A stretch of DNA of 64,000 nucleotides from an uncultured Collinsella sp. Its GTDB lineage: Bacteria > Actinomycetota > Coriobacteriia > Coriobacteriales > Coriobacteriaceae. The notes under the pieces were generated by a model. The model saw only the letters and a program-made list of their open reading frames with translations. It did no database searches and had not been told where the DNA came from. The stretch is taken from NCBI GenBank assembly GCA_900757595.1, contig CAAEOL010000041.1, positions 34,673 through 98,672 of the forward strand. The letters are read 5' to 3'. Each line of letters starts with the position of its first letter. Within the stretch, counting starts at the first letter, position 1. The position numbers and the translations under genes are program-made. Positions 1-8,386 of this stretch are shown in pieces.

Positions 1-2793
1 AAGATCCTGAACGACCGCCGTGGAGACCTGTGCCTGCTCATCAACGGCATGCCGGTCATCCATATCGAGCTCAAGCGCAGCGGCATCCCCGTCAGCCAGG
101 CCACTGGGCAGATTGAGAAATATGCCCACGAGGGCGTGTTCACGGGGCTTTTCCGCCTGACGCAGATCTTCGTGGGGATGACCCCCGACGAGGCGCGCTA
201 TTTCGCCAACCCTGGCACGGGCGCGTTCAACCCGAACTTCTTCTTCCACTGGGAGGACTTCAACAACGAGCCCGTCTGCGCGGGCGATAAACCCGGAACC
301 GACGAATGGAAACGCTTCACCTCCACGCTGCTTTCCATTCCAATGGCGCACCAGCTCATTGGCTTCTACACCGTGGCTGACAGCTCGGACGGCTGCCTGA
401 AAGTCATGCGCAGCTACCAGTACTACGCAGCCTCCGCTATATCCGACAAGGTGCGCAGGTGCAAATGGGACGAGAGACCCAAGAGCAGCACCCCGGGGCG
501 CCCCGGCGGTTACATATGGCATACCACCGGCTCCGGCAAGACCATGACGAGCTTTAAATCTGCCCAGCTCATAGCCGACTCGCACGACGCCGACAAGGTG
601 ATCTTTCTCATGGACCGCATCGAGCTGGGTACGCAGTCGCTCTCCGAGTACCGCGCGTTCGCAGACGACGCCGACGACGTGCAGGGGACCGAGAACACGC
701 AGGTGTTGAAGTCGAAGCTCGCGAGCGACGACCCCAAGAACCGCCTCATCGTGACCTCTATCCAGAAGATGAGCAACGTGAAGGCCGGCGAGGGCAGAAT
801 CACCCAGGCGGAACTCAACCGCCTGGCCTCCAAACGGATCGTGTTCGTCATCGACGAGTGTCACCGCTCCACCTTCGGCGAGATGCTCCAGGACATACGC
901 CGCGCGTTCCCCAACGCGCTGTTCTTCGGCTTCACAGGTACGCCGATTCTCGACGAGAACCAGAAGAAGGGCTCCACCACCGCCATGGTGTTTGGCGAGT
1001 GTCTGCACCGTTACAGCATCGCAGACGGCATCCGCGACGGCAACGTCCTGGGCTTCGACCCATATATGGTGACGACCTTCGACGACCACGACGTGCGCGA
1101 AGCGGTCGCCCTAGAGCAAGCGAAAGCCGCAACAGTAGCCGAAGCCATCTTCGACGATCGAAAGAGCAAGGTCTTCTACTACTATATGGACTCGGCAAAG
1201 GTCCCCATGGGACCGATGGTCGACAGCGCTGGCAACCACATCAAGGGCATCGAGGATTTCCTCACCCGCGCCCAATACTGGCCCGGCACTCCGCACCACG
1301 AAAAGGTCGTAGAGGACATCCTGCGCCGTTTCCCGGTGCTCTCCCACGGCAACAAGTTCCATGCAATCTTGGCGACGAGCTCCATCCCGGAGGCGATCGA
1401 CTATTACCGAGCCTTCAAGGAACGCGCCCCGCAGATGAAGGTGACCGCCCTTTTCGACCCGAGCATTGACAACAAAGCCGGCTCTACGGTGAAGGAAGAT
1501 GCCCTGGTCGAGCTCATAGAAGACTACAACAAGGCATACGGCCAGGAGTTCACCATCCCCACCTGGCCCGCCATGAAGAAGGACATCTCGGCGCGCCTGT
1601 CTCACAAGAAGCCCTACGTCAACGTCGACTCCAACCGCGACTCTCGTATCGACCTGCTCATCGTAGTGGACCAGATGCTCACGGGCTTCGACTCCAAATG
1701 GCTCAACACGCTCTACCTCGACAAGGTCATCGACTACGAGAGCATCATCCAGGCGTTCAGCCGCACGAATCGCCTGTTCGGCCCCGACAAGCCCTTCGGC
1801 ACGATCCGCTATTACCGTCATCCCCACACCATGAAGGGCTATATCGAAGCGGCAGTGAAGCTGTATTCGGGAGACCGACCGCTCGACATGTTTGTCCAGA
1901 AGCTGCCGGAGAATATCGCGTTGATGGACGCGCGCCTTCAGGAGATACTCATGGTCTTCGAAGCAGCTGGCGTAGGAGACCTCTCCAAGCTCCCCGCATC
2001 GCAGGAAGCCAGGCGCAAGTTCGCTAAGGAGTTCGTTGAGCTCAGCGAGTTCCTCGAGGCCGCGAAGGTGCAGGGCTTCACATGGGAGCAGGACACCTAC
2101 GAGTTTGAGGAGGAGCCGGAGGAAGGCGAGCCGAGGGGCAAGTCCTTCTTCGTGCAACCGGTCATCGACGAGCGGACCTATCTCATTCTCGTGCAGCGCT
2201 ACAAGGAGTTGTTCGCAGGAGGGGGCGGGCCTGGCGACGCGCCCGAAGCGCCCTACGAGCTCGATGGTCATATAACCGAGATCGACACGGGGCTCATAGA
2301 CAGCGACTACATGAACGCGAACTTCGAGAAGTGGCTGAAATGCCTTGAGCAGGACGACGAGGGTCTTGCCGCCGCGCGCGAGGAGCTCCACCGATCGTTC
2401 GCGTCCCTAAGCCAGGATGACCAACGCTTCGCCGAGCTGTTCCTTCACGATGTCGAGCGAGGGGACGTCGCCCTGGAAGACGGCAAGACGTTGAGGGATT
2501 ACATCACGTCCTATGCCCGCAAGGCGAAAAACGCTCAAGTCGAGCGAATCGTCGAGGCGCTTGGCATAGACGGCGAGCTGCTTGACACCATGGCCGCGCT
2601 TGACCTGACGGAATCGAACATTAACGAGTTCGGGCGCTTCGACGATTTGAAGGACTCGGTGGACAAGACGCGCGCCAAGGCCTTCTTTGAGCAGAAGGAA
2701 GGCAAGACGCTTCCCCTGTTTAAGGTGAACACCCGTGCGGCGGCGCTGTTGAAGAAGTTCATCCTGGAAGGCGGCTTCGACATCGACGAATGA
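1..2793 (+). CDS. hsdR: Type I restriction endonuclease subunit R, 5' end outside window
   Basis: This is the motor and nuclease subunit of a type I restriction-modification complex, which translocates DNA and cleaves unmodified DNA. The reading frame is open from base 1, so the N-terminus lies upstream; 930 residues are visible. Seen: the nuclease motif with IELK near nt 64-75, a Walker A GSGKT near nt 530-544, a DECH helicase box near nt 852-863, an FTGTP motif, and helicase motif VI (QAFSRTNR) near nt 1750-1775. The C-terminal part has a Gly-rich linker and a helical tail. The stop overlaps the start of the next hsdS ORF (ATGA), which suggests translational coupling. hsdM is on the other strand beyond an invertible hsdS cassette. 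Confidence 0.95.
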   Translation, partial: KILNDRRGDLCLLINGMPVIHIELKRSGIPVSQATGQIEKYAHEGVFTGLFRLTQIFVGMTPDEARYFANPGTGAFNPNFFFHWEDFNNEPVCAGDKPGTDEWKRFTSTLLSIPMAHQLIGFYTVADSSDGCLKVMRSYQYYAASAISDKVRRCKWDERPKSSTPGRPGGYIWHTTGSGKTMTSFKSAQLIADSHDADKVIFLMDRIELGTQSLSEYRAFADDADDVQGTENTQVLKSKLASDDPKNRLIVTSIQKMSNVKAGEGRITQAELNRLASKRIVFVIDECHRSTFGEMLQDIRRAFPNALFFGFTGTPILDENQKKGSTTAMVFGECLHRYSIADGIRDGNVLGFDPYMVTTFDDHDVREAVALEQAKAATVAEAIFDDRKSKVFYYYMDSAKVPMGPMVDSAGNHIKGIEDFLTRAQYWPGTPHHEKVVEDILRRFPVLSHGNKFHAILATSSIPEAIDYYRAFKERAPQMKVTALFDPSIDNKAGSTVKEDALVELIEDYNKAYGQEFTIPTWPAMKKDISARLSHKKPYVNVDSNRDSRIDLLIVVDQMLTGFDSKWLNTLYLDKVIDYESIIQAFSRTNRLFGPDKPFGTIRYYRHPHTMKGYIEAAVKLYSGDRPLDMFVQKLPENIALMDARLQEILMVFEAAGVGDLSKLPASQEARRKFAKEFVELSEFLEAAKVQGFTWEQDTYEFEEEPEEGEPRGKSFFVQPVIDERTYLILVQRYKELFAGGGGPGDAPEAPYELDGHITEIDTGLIDSDYMNANFEKWLKCLEQDDEGLAAAREELHRSFASLSQDDQRFAELFLHDVERGDVALEDGKTLRDYITSYARKAKNAQVERIVEALGIDGELLDTMAALDLTESNINEFGRFDDLKDSVDKTRAKAFFEQKEGKTLPLFKVNTRAAALLKKFILEGGFDIDE

Positions 2794-3446
2794 GCGGCTT
2801 TTTTGAACAGGCGAAATCGAAAGTTTGTCTATCTGAGGGGACGCATGCGACCATGCGTCCCCTCGTTTCAACTTGGGAACAGCGTAAGTTAGGCGAGGCC
2901 GCCACTATTGTGGGCGGCGGCACGCCGAGCACAAATAACGATGCGTACTGGGATGGCGATATAGACTGGTATTCGCCCGCCGAATTGGGCGAGCAGGTGT
3001 ACGCCGACAGAAGTGTTCGAAGGATAACCCAGGCTGGTTACGATAGCTGCTCGGCAACATTGCTTCCAGCTGGTAAAACAATTCTCTTTACAAGTCGTGC
3101 GGGCATTGGCAATACAGCGATCCTTCGCAGGTCAGCATGTACAAACCAAGGCTTCCAGTCTTTAGTCGTGAACGATGATACCGATGTGTATTTCGTCTAC
3201 TCCATGACCGATCGAATCAAGAAGTTCGCTGAACAAAAAGCTTCTGGATCAACCTTCCTAGAGATATCTGGAAAGGGTCTGGCGGCCGGAGAATTCGCCT
3301 TTCCTTCAAAGGATGAGCAGACTGCAATAGGGTCCATGTTCAAGCAACTTGACCATCTCATCACCCTTCATCAGCGTGAGCCAACTCACATGATGAAAGA
3401 GGGTAAAAATGCCAATCGGTATCAATGGAGAATCGCTTTTCTGTGA
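2790..3446 (+). CDS. hsdS: HsdS half-gene, alternative or silent specificity cassette
   Basis: This encodes a single target-recognition domain of a type I specificity subunit. From residue 28 it reads like a normal HsdS (TWEQRKL), and it ends just after LITLHQREP. The usual N-terminal segment (PEIRFAGFT in the partner copy) is missing and replaced by unrelated residues, partly encoded by a 13-bp hairpin. It shares a 19-bp and a 27-bp perfect inverted repeat with the opposite hsdS copy, in the same codon phase. I infer that it is a stored recognition domain that inversion can place behind the hsdM-linked start. Whether it is also translated here through the ATGA overlap with hsdR is unknown. 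Confidence 0.75.
   Translation: MSGFFEQAKSKVCLSEGTHATMRPLVSTWEQRKLGEAATIVGGGTPSTNNDAYWDGDIDWYSPAELGEQVYADRSVRRITQAGYDSCSATLLPAGKTILFTSRAGIGNTAILRRSACTNQGFQSLVVNDDTDVYFVYSMTDRIKKFAEQKASGSTFLEISGKGLAAGEFAFPSKDEQTAIGSMFKQLDHLITLHQREPTHMMKEGKNANRYQWRIAFL
2835..2864. repeat. Perfect 13-bp inverted repeat with 4-nt loop
   Basis: The arms 2835-2847 and 2852-2864 are exact reverse complements (GAGGGGACGCATG type) around the loop CGAC. The hairpin lies just after the hsdR stop, inside the hsdS half-ORF and just before the 19-bp inversion repeat. No T-run follows, so it is not a standard terminator. It resembles other GGGGAC-containing palindromes in this window. Confidence 0.8.
2872..2890. repeat. 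Outer inverted repeat, copy 1, of the hsdS switch
   Basis: A 19-bp segment encoding WEQRK is perfectly repeated in inverted orientation at 4816-4834. Both copies have the same codon phase, so recombination between them would swap the recognition domains without a frameshift. It is the likely crossover site for the recombinase encoded between the copies. Confidence 0.8.
3357..3383. repeat. Inner inverted repeat, copy 1, of the hsdS switch
   Basis: A 27-bp segment encoding LITLHQREP is perfectly repeated in inverted orientation at 4353-4379, in the same codon phase. Recombination here would flip only the recombinase gene and exchange the short C-terminal tails of the two hsdS halves. Confidence 0.85.
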
Positions 3447-4335
3447 TTACTACTCGCAATGGATTAGCGTCTACAAAGAAGGAGCCATCCGTGAGGTCAC
3501 CATGGGAAAGTACCGGCTCACGCAGTCTTGGCTTGCCAAGCTGATTCCAGACCTCAAGATAAAAGATCTCGACCGGACCTCGTACCAGCAGCTCATCAAT
3601 GGTTACGCAGAACACCACGAGCGCCAGACAACCATGGACTTCCACCATCAGCTTAAGGGGGCGATCCTTGATGCAGTTGACGAAGGGCTCATTCCCCGTG
3701 ACCCTACGCGCAAGGCTATCATCAAAGGGAAACAGCCGCGGGCGAAAAAGATCAAGTATCTCAACCAGTTTGAGCTTCATGCCATGCTCGGCGACCTTGA
3801 TTTATCAGGCGGGCCGAGTTGGGATTGGCTTATTCTGATAATCGCTAAAACGGGCCTGCGCTTCTCCGAGGCCCTTGGGCTTACTCCCGAAGACTTTGAC
3901 TTCGCCCATCAAACGCTCTCGGTGAACAAGACCTGGGATTACAAGAACGGAGGCGGATTCGTCCCCACGAAAAACGCCTCATCGATGCGGAAGGTTCAAC
4001 TCGACTGGCAACTCATCATGCAACTTTCTGGACTGCTCAAAGACCTTCCGCCGACCGAGCCCATATTTGTGAAGGGAAAGGTCTATAACTCGACGGCTAA
4101 CGGCGTTTTGGCGCGCCACTGCAAAAATGTTGGCGTGCCCACCATATCCGTCCATGGACTGCGGCATACGCACGCATCACTTCTACTGTTCGCCGGTGTC
4201 TCTATCGCCAGCGTATCCCGAAGGCTCGGGCATGCAAGCATGACCACCACCCAAGAAACCTATTTGCACGTCATCCAAGAGCTCGAGAACAAGGACATTG
4301 ACATCGTCATGAGGGCTCTTTCGACTCTTATTTAA
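3409..4335 (+). CDS. Tyrosine recombinase (site-specific integrase) of the hsdS switch
   Basis: A 308-residue phage-integrase-family recombinase. The N-terminal SAM-like DNA-binding region covers about residues 10-110. The catalytic domain carries Arg151, a candidate Lys188, the HGLR box with His249 and Arg252, His275 and the nucleophile Tyr285, so the full set is present. The gene lies between two opposed hsdS halves that share inverted repeats. This layout is known from phase-variable type I systems, where such enzymes invert hsdS segments. It overlaps the 3' end of the first hsdS half and meets the second tail to tail with a 4-bp overlap. A purine-rich stretch upstream of the ATG can serve as ribosome site. 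Confidence 0.9.
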   Translation: MPIGINGESLFCDYYSQWISVYKEGAIREVTMGKYRLTQSWLAKLIPDLKIKDLDRTSYQQLINGYAEHHERQTTMDFHHQLKGAILDAVDEGLIPRDPTRKAIIKGKQPRAKKIKYLNQFELHAMLGDLDLSGGPSWDWLILIIAKTGLRFSEALGLTPEDFDFAHQTLSVNKTWDYKNGGGFVPTKNASSMRKVQLDWQLIMQLSGLLKDLPPTEPIFVKGKVYNSTANGVLARHCKNVGVPTISVHGLRHTHASLLLFAGVSIASVSRRLGHASMTTTQETYLHVIQELENKDIDIVMRALSTLI

Positions 4336-4886
4336 CCTGTACCAGCAAACCGTGGCTCACGCTGATGAAGGGTGATGAGGCTGTCGAGCTCGGCTAAGCT
4401 CTTCGCAATTGCTTTCTGCTCGGCGTAATCGGCAGGCACGGCGAAGAACGATTGTGAAATCAGATTCCAATCTGCGCGAGGCATCTTAGATCCCGTAGAT
4501 ACATTTGCGAGCCTTTGGAAGCCATCTGTTTGAACCAACCGATACAAAAATGAACTGTCGCACTCTGTAGCCCTAAGGACCCAAAAATCACCTACGGCTA
4601 CACCGTTGAACTGCGGGTATAGCCAATTCATCAAATAAGGACGAAGCTTCCCGTACAGAACATCTCGGGCGTAAAACTTAATTCCTGTTTTACCGCCTTC
4701 TTTGTCGTGCAAATTTTTGTTCAGCGTGCCATCGCCGGAAACGATGTCCTCGTATTCGACTTGAGGCAAATCGGAATCGCATGACTGAATGGAAACCCTA
4801 TCGGTCAGATCGGAGAACTTACGCTGTTCCCAAGGGTCCGTAAAACCGGCAAAACGAATTTCGGGTACATTAGTCTTTTCCGTCAC
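4332..4886 (-). CDS. hsdS: HsdS half-size specificity subunit, expressed copy beside hsdM
   Basis: Specificity subunit that selects the DNA target of the type I complex. I chose the GTG at 4886: it follows the hsdM stop after one base, has a GGGAGGTG ribosome site, and gives a normal N-terminus with PEIRFAGF. The product is 184 residues, about half of a two-domain HsdS, and stops shortly after LITLHQREP. It therefore has one recognition domain (about residues 15-165) and only the start of the central helical region. Half-size HsdS proteins can work as dimers, which is inference here. A longer frame from 5036 overlaps hsdM and is not needed. Confidence 0.85.
   Translation of the reverse strand: MTEKTNVPEIRFAGFTDPWEQRKFSDLTDRVSIQSCDSDLPQVEYEDIVSGDGTLNKNLHDKEGGKTGIKFYARDVLYGKLRPYLMNWLYPQFNGVAVGDFWVLRATECDSSFLYRLVQTDGFQRLANVSTGSKMPRADWNLISQSFFAVPADYAEQKAIAKSLAELDSLITLHQREPRFAGTG
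4353..4379. repeat. Inner inverted repeat, copy 2
   Basis: Exact reverse complement of 3357-3383 (27 bp), inside the minus-strand hsdS half. It encodes LITLHQREP in the same phase as copy 1. Confidence 0.85.
4816..4834. repeat. Outer inverted repeat, copy 2
   Basis: Exact reverse complement of 2872-2890 (19 bp), near the 5' end of the minus-strand hsdS. Together with copy 1 it bounds a segment of about 1.96 kb that holds both recognition domains and the recombinase. Confidence 0.8.
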
Positions 4887-4887
4887 G

Positions 4888-7449
4888 CTATTCACCTCCC
4901 AACAGTTTCCGCAGTTCAGCAATGCCCGCCATATCGAATTCATTGCCCGTGAGCTGGCCCAACATCGCTGCCAACTCGTTTTCCGCCTCATTAATCTGAT
5001 TGCACACGTCCGAATAGGTTGTCGCGTACTTTGCATTCAACGCCACAATCTTCGCAATGAAGTCGCCTATAACGGCATTGGGCAGTTCGAGCAAATCAGA
5101 CTGCAGCGGCTCAATCCATTTCGCAGCCAGCAATTCGTCACACTGGACATCAGTCAAGCCCTCAATAACCTTTTTTGTCGTCTCTTCGAGCGCGACAAGC
5201 GCCTTTTTGCTTGCCTTTTTGAGGTCTTTCTCCTCATCGAGCAGAGTCTGAGCACGAACAAGCGCCATCTCAAAGTCGCCATTCGGATGCTTGCCGATGC
5301 TCTTCACGGCTTTCTTGAGGGATGCCGCCACAAGCATGCCGTCATCGTCAAAAACATCGCTCGAGCCTTTCTCCTCCTCATCAAGATTCTCAAGAATCTC
5401 GTCAAGCTCTTGAGATATTTCATTCAAACGGGATTCGCGCGCGGTAATTTCCTTGACATCATCAGCGAGCAGCTGCTCTTGGACAAGCGCAAACGGCAAA
5501 ATGCGGCCTGTCCAGCCATCCTGCACCTCAACGTCTTTGCCACTCTTCTTCTTAATCACCATATTTGGGTCGACTTTACGCACGGCTTCCCTGCCCTCGG
5601 CTTGAATAACCTCGAGGTCACCGGAAATGCCCGTCCATGCATCATCAAGAGCCTGATAGGCATCGTATTCGTCAACAAGCGCGATACCGGAAAGGGCATC
5701 GTGAAGTTGCGCCGCAATATGCTCTTCTTCGGCCACGGCGTCGACCTGCGACGCACCGTCCACCAACCTCTTCTGCAGCTCAGCAGGCAGATGCGACAGT
5801 GCATCCCGATAGCCGCCCAGAAATGAGACGACGTTGGCGTTGGTCTTTATCGTTGCCGCCACGTCGTTTGCCACAACCGCAAAACACGACCCGCCGCCAT
5901 CGCCGTAAAGCTGGCCCTTCAGGCTCGGCCACACCTTCCAGTAGTGGTCGAGAGCGTCGACCTCGGCCTTCGGAACTCCCCCGAACATGGTGGCGTACAC
6001 GTCCCAGCTTTCAGCAACTTCGGACGAATCAACATAGCGCGGAATGTTGAGGTTGTAATCGTTGGCGCGTATCTCGTCGATGGTCACCAGGCGACTGAAC
6101 TTGTCGATGGTCGCTTCAGTCGTGACTGCGTCCACGATGCGACGTATATCGCTCGCGCGCAGTTTGTTGTTTTTGCCTTCCTTCACAAAGTGCTTCGACG
6201 CATCCACGACCAGCACGTCGCTGCTCTCGCGCTGCTTACGGAGTACCATGACGATTGTCGGGATGCCGGTGCCGAAGAAAATGTTGGCGGGAAGCCCGAT
6301 AATTGCCTGAATATGGCGGTTCTCCACCAGGTTCTTGCGGATGGTGCCCTCCTCGCCGCCGCGGAACAGCACGCCATGGGGCAGAACGATGCACATGATG
6401 CCGTCGGGGCGCAAGTGGTACAAATCATGCAAGAGGAAGGCATAGTCGGCTTTGGATTTGGGGGCAACGCCGAACTTGAAGCGCGGATCGAGTTCTTTGT
6501 CTTCCGGATCCCAGTTTTGGGAGTAGGGCGGATTCGACACCACGGCATCGACGAACAGTGGATTGTAGGTCTCATCCTTGTTCTCGACCGTATCGAACCA
6601 AGGCCAATCGTCTTCGAGCGTATCGCCATTGCGCGCCACGATGTTGTCGGGGAGTATTCCGCGCATGACCAGATTCATGCGCGTGAGGTTGTACGTGTTC
6701 TCCTTAAGCTCCTGCGCATAATACTTGATGGAGTTTGGGTCGCCGTTGCGTCGCGCCACTGCCTTGCCGATATTGATAAGCAGCGAGCCCGATCCGCTCG
6801 TGGGGTCGTAGATGGTGATGTTCTCGCGTCCGACCAGGTGCCATGAGACAATCTCGCTCATGAGCATGGACACCTCGTGCGGCGTGTAGAACTCGCCGGC
6901 TTTCTTACCGGCGTTGGCGGCGAAGTTGCTGATGAGGTACTCGTAGATGAAGCCGAGCACGTCGTAGTCCTGGCGACCGTCCATCGGGATGTCCTTGATG
7001 AGGTAGATGAGATCGCGAGCGGCCTTGGACTGGCTCCGCGCATCGGTGCCGAGTTTGGAGAGACCGGTCTGCAACGTGTCGAAGATGCCGTCGAAGACAC
7101 GCTTGCGGGCGGGATCGATGTTGCGGCTAAAGGCAGAGAGGGCGTCGCGAACGTTCGAAATCTCGAAGTCGCCGTCTTTGGCGACCCAGGTGGAGAAGAG
7201 GTTCTCGTAGGCGATGAAGTAGCCGCACTCGCCCTTGACGAACTCGACTGTTTCTTCGTCGTCTTCCACGAGGCTCGGCAAATCCTCCTCGGCGAAATCA
7301 CGTGCCTTCAGGCGGGTGATTTCGGTCTCGGAGAGGAACTTATAGAAGATAAAGCCCAGGATGTAATCCTTGTATTCATTTGCCTCGATTTTCGAGCGCA
7401 TCTTGTTGGCGGATTCCCATATCTTTGATGCCAGTTGCTGCTTGTTCAT
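4888..7449 (-). CDS. hsdM: Type I restriction-modification methyltransferase subunit M
   Basis: N6-adenine methyltransferase of the type I complex. An HsdM N-terminal helical domain covers about residues 3-150. FYTP (187-190), the AdoMet-binding DPTSGSGS (215-222) and the catalytic NPPY (306-309) are all present. At 853 residues it is much longer than the usual 500 or so; the extra C-terminal part (about 480-853) is charged and largely helical, with predicted coiled-coil character. It ends one base before the GTG of hsdS, so the two genes are co-translated. The nearest strong promoter candidate upstream is at 8104-8130, ahead of the RHH gene and the decayed GIY-YIG gene. Confidence 0.95.
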   Translation of the reverse strand: MNKQQLASKIWESANKMRSKIEANEYKDYILGFIFYKFLSETEITRLKARDFAEEDLPSLVEDDEETVEFVKGECGYFIAYENLFSTWVAKDGDFEISNVRDALSAFSRNIDPARKRVFDGIFDTLQTGLSKLGTDARSQSKAARDLIYLIKDIPMDGRQDYDVLGFIYEYLISNFAANAGKKAGEFYTPHEVSMLMSEIVSWHLVGRENITIYDPTSGSGSLLINIGKAVARRNGDPNSIKYYAQELKENTYNLTRMNLVMRGILPDNIVARNGDTLEDDWPWFDTVENKDETYNPLFVDAVVSNPPYSQNWDPEDKELDPRFKFGVAPKSKADYAFLLHDLYHLRPDGIMCIVLPHGVLFRGGEEGTIRKNLVENRHIQAIIGLPANIFFGTGIPTIVMVLRKQRESSDVLVVDASKHFVKEGKNNKLRASDIRRIVDAVTTEATIDKFSRLVTIDEIRANDYNLNIPRYVDSSEVAESWDVYATMFGGVPKAEVDALDHYWKVWPSLKGQLYGDGGGSCFAVVANDVAATIKTNANVVSFLGGYRDALSHLPAELQKRLVDGASQVDAVAEEEHIAAQLHDALSGIALVDEYDAYQALDDAWTGISGDLEVIQAEGREAVRKVDPNMVIKKKSGKDVEVQDGWTGRILPFALVQEQLLADDVKEITARESRLNEISQELDEILENLDEEEKGSSDVFDDDGMLVAASLKKAVKSIGKHPNGDFEMALVRAQTLLDEEKDLKKASKKALVALEETTKKVIEGLTDVQCDELLAAKWIEPLQSDLLELPNAVIGDFIAKIVALNAKYATTYSDVCNQINEAENELAAMLGQLTGNEFDMAGIAELRKLLGGE

Positions 7450-7850
7450 CTAGTTTTCCTCGCTTCTATAGACTTGGTTGAGCGTTTCTCCGTCGTCGCT
7501 TACCCATTCGGTCCAGCCGTTCTGGTTGCCGCCGAGCACGAACACCGCCGCGGCGCTGGGTGTCGGGAACTCGAGATCGTCGGCGAGCTCTGCGATACCG
7601 CCCGAATCGCCGAAGATCTCCCTGCGCGCGGCCGCGACGCCCGCGTTTTTCAGCAGTTGCCGTGGTCCTCGTCGAGCAGGTAGTAGATGCCGCGCTACGG
7701 GATGTTCGGTAGCGACTTCGCCTCGGCGAGGTCCTCCCTCGGAATGACGACGGTCACGAGCGACTCGCCGTCGATGCGACAGATGCGGATACGGTCCGGC
7801 TGCGCGTCTATGAGCTGGACGGTGAGAGTCTTGACCCGGATCATGCTCAT
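7450..7850 (-). pseudogene. Decayed GIY-YIG/DUF4357-type gene
   Basis: The start at 7850 overlaps the stop of the RHH gene (ATGA). The first frame encodes about 51 normal-looking residues, hits TAG, continues with RGIYYLLDEDHG (typical GIY-YIG opening) and hits TGA. A second frame then encodes a stretch ending with FPTPSAAAVFVLGG and NGWTEW, typical of a DUF4357 C-terminal domain, and stops at 7450. The central nuclease region is missing and the two parts are out of frame. I infer one nonsense mutation plus an internal deletion. The lesion lies between the promoter region and hsdM. Confidence 0.75.
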
Positions 7851-8059
7851 GTCCCTTTCTTCGCGAGCTCTTCGATCATGCAGGTGCGCACGAAGGCGGA
7901 GAAACTCATTCCTCGCAGCGCCGCCTCCTCCTTCGCTGCGTCGCGCAAGGTGTCGGGGATGCGTAGAGTCACGGAGACTTGATTACCGTTCACCAGGAAG
8001 CTCCTGATCTCGGTTTCGTCAGGGTTGCTCTTAATGAGTTCCTTGTAGTTATCAGGCAT
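7847..8059 (-). CDS. Ribbon-helix-helix (CopG-like) protein
   Basis: A 70-residue protein whose second half reads as a ribbon-helix-helix DNA-binding fold (VTLRIPDTLRDAAKEEA then FSAFVRTCMIEEL). Such proteins are commonly antitoxins or autorepressors. I chose the ATG at 8059, which has GGGAG at good spacing; a GTG five codons upstream is an alternative. It overlaps the start of the decayed GIY-YIG gene by 4 bp, so the two were probably a co-translated pair. It could also repress the promoter that reads into hsdM and hsdS. Confidence 0.7.
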   Translation of the reverse strand: MPDNYKELIKSNPDETEIRSFLVNGNQVSVTLRIPDTLRDAAKEEAALRGMSFSAFVRTCMIEELAKKGT

Positions 8060-8386
8060 CTGTGCTCCCGTCACTCGAAATGCAATACAAATGCGTTTAC
8101 AGCATTATAGCGTTGCGTCCTCTATGTAAAATTCGGTGATTGGTGAACATTTAATTCCAGGCGACAAGAACAAATGGGGGGCAAATACAAAATGAAGGCA
8201 ACCGAGGCGAATCTGCCCCACCTTATGAGTGTGGCGAAGACTTACCTACATGAAAGCGGGTAAAAGTGGGGCTATCGTTGGCCGTTTGCCAGCGCTGTGG
8301 CAAGTTGTCGGTGCAATGCCTGGGGCATTTGAGATAAGTCATAGTGCCACAACACGGTCGTGCTATGGCAGAAAGGCAGGTTTCGC
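8060..8386. other. Intergenic region, divergent start sites
   Basis: About 330 bp between the RHH gene and the Mrr-like gene. It holds the minus-strand promoter at 8104-8130. I see no gene or RNA structure in the remainder. Confidence 0.5.
8104..8130 (-). promoter_or_regulatory. Predicted sigma-A promoter for the RHH/hsdM/hsdS unit
   Basis: On the minus strand there is a perfect -10 TATAAT (8104-8109) and a TTTACA -35 (8125-8130) with a short 15-bp spacer. It lies about 45 bp upstream of the RHH start. Confidence 0.5.
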
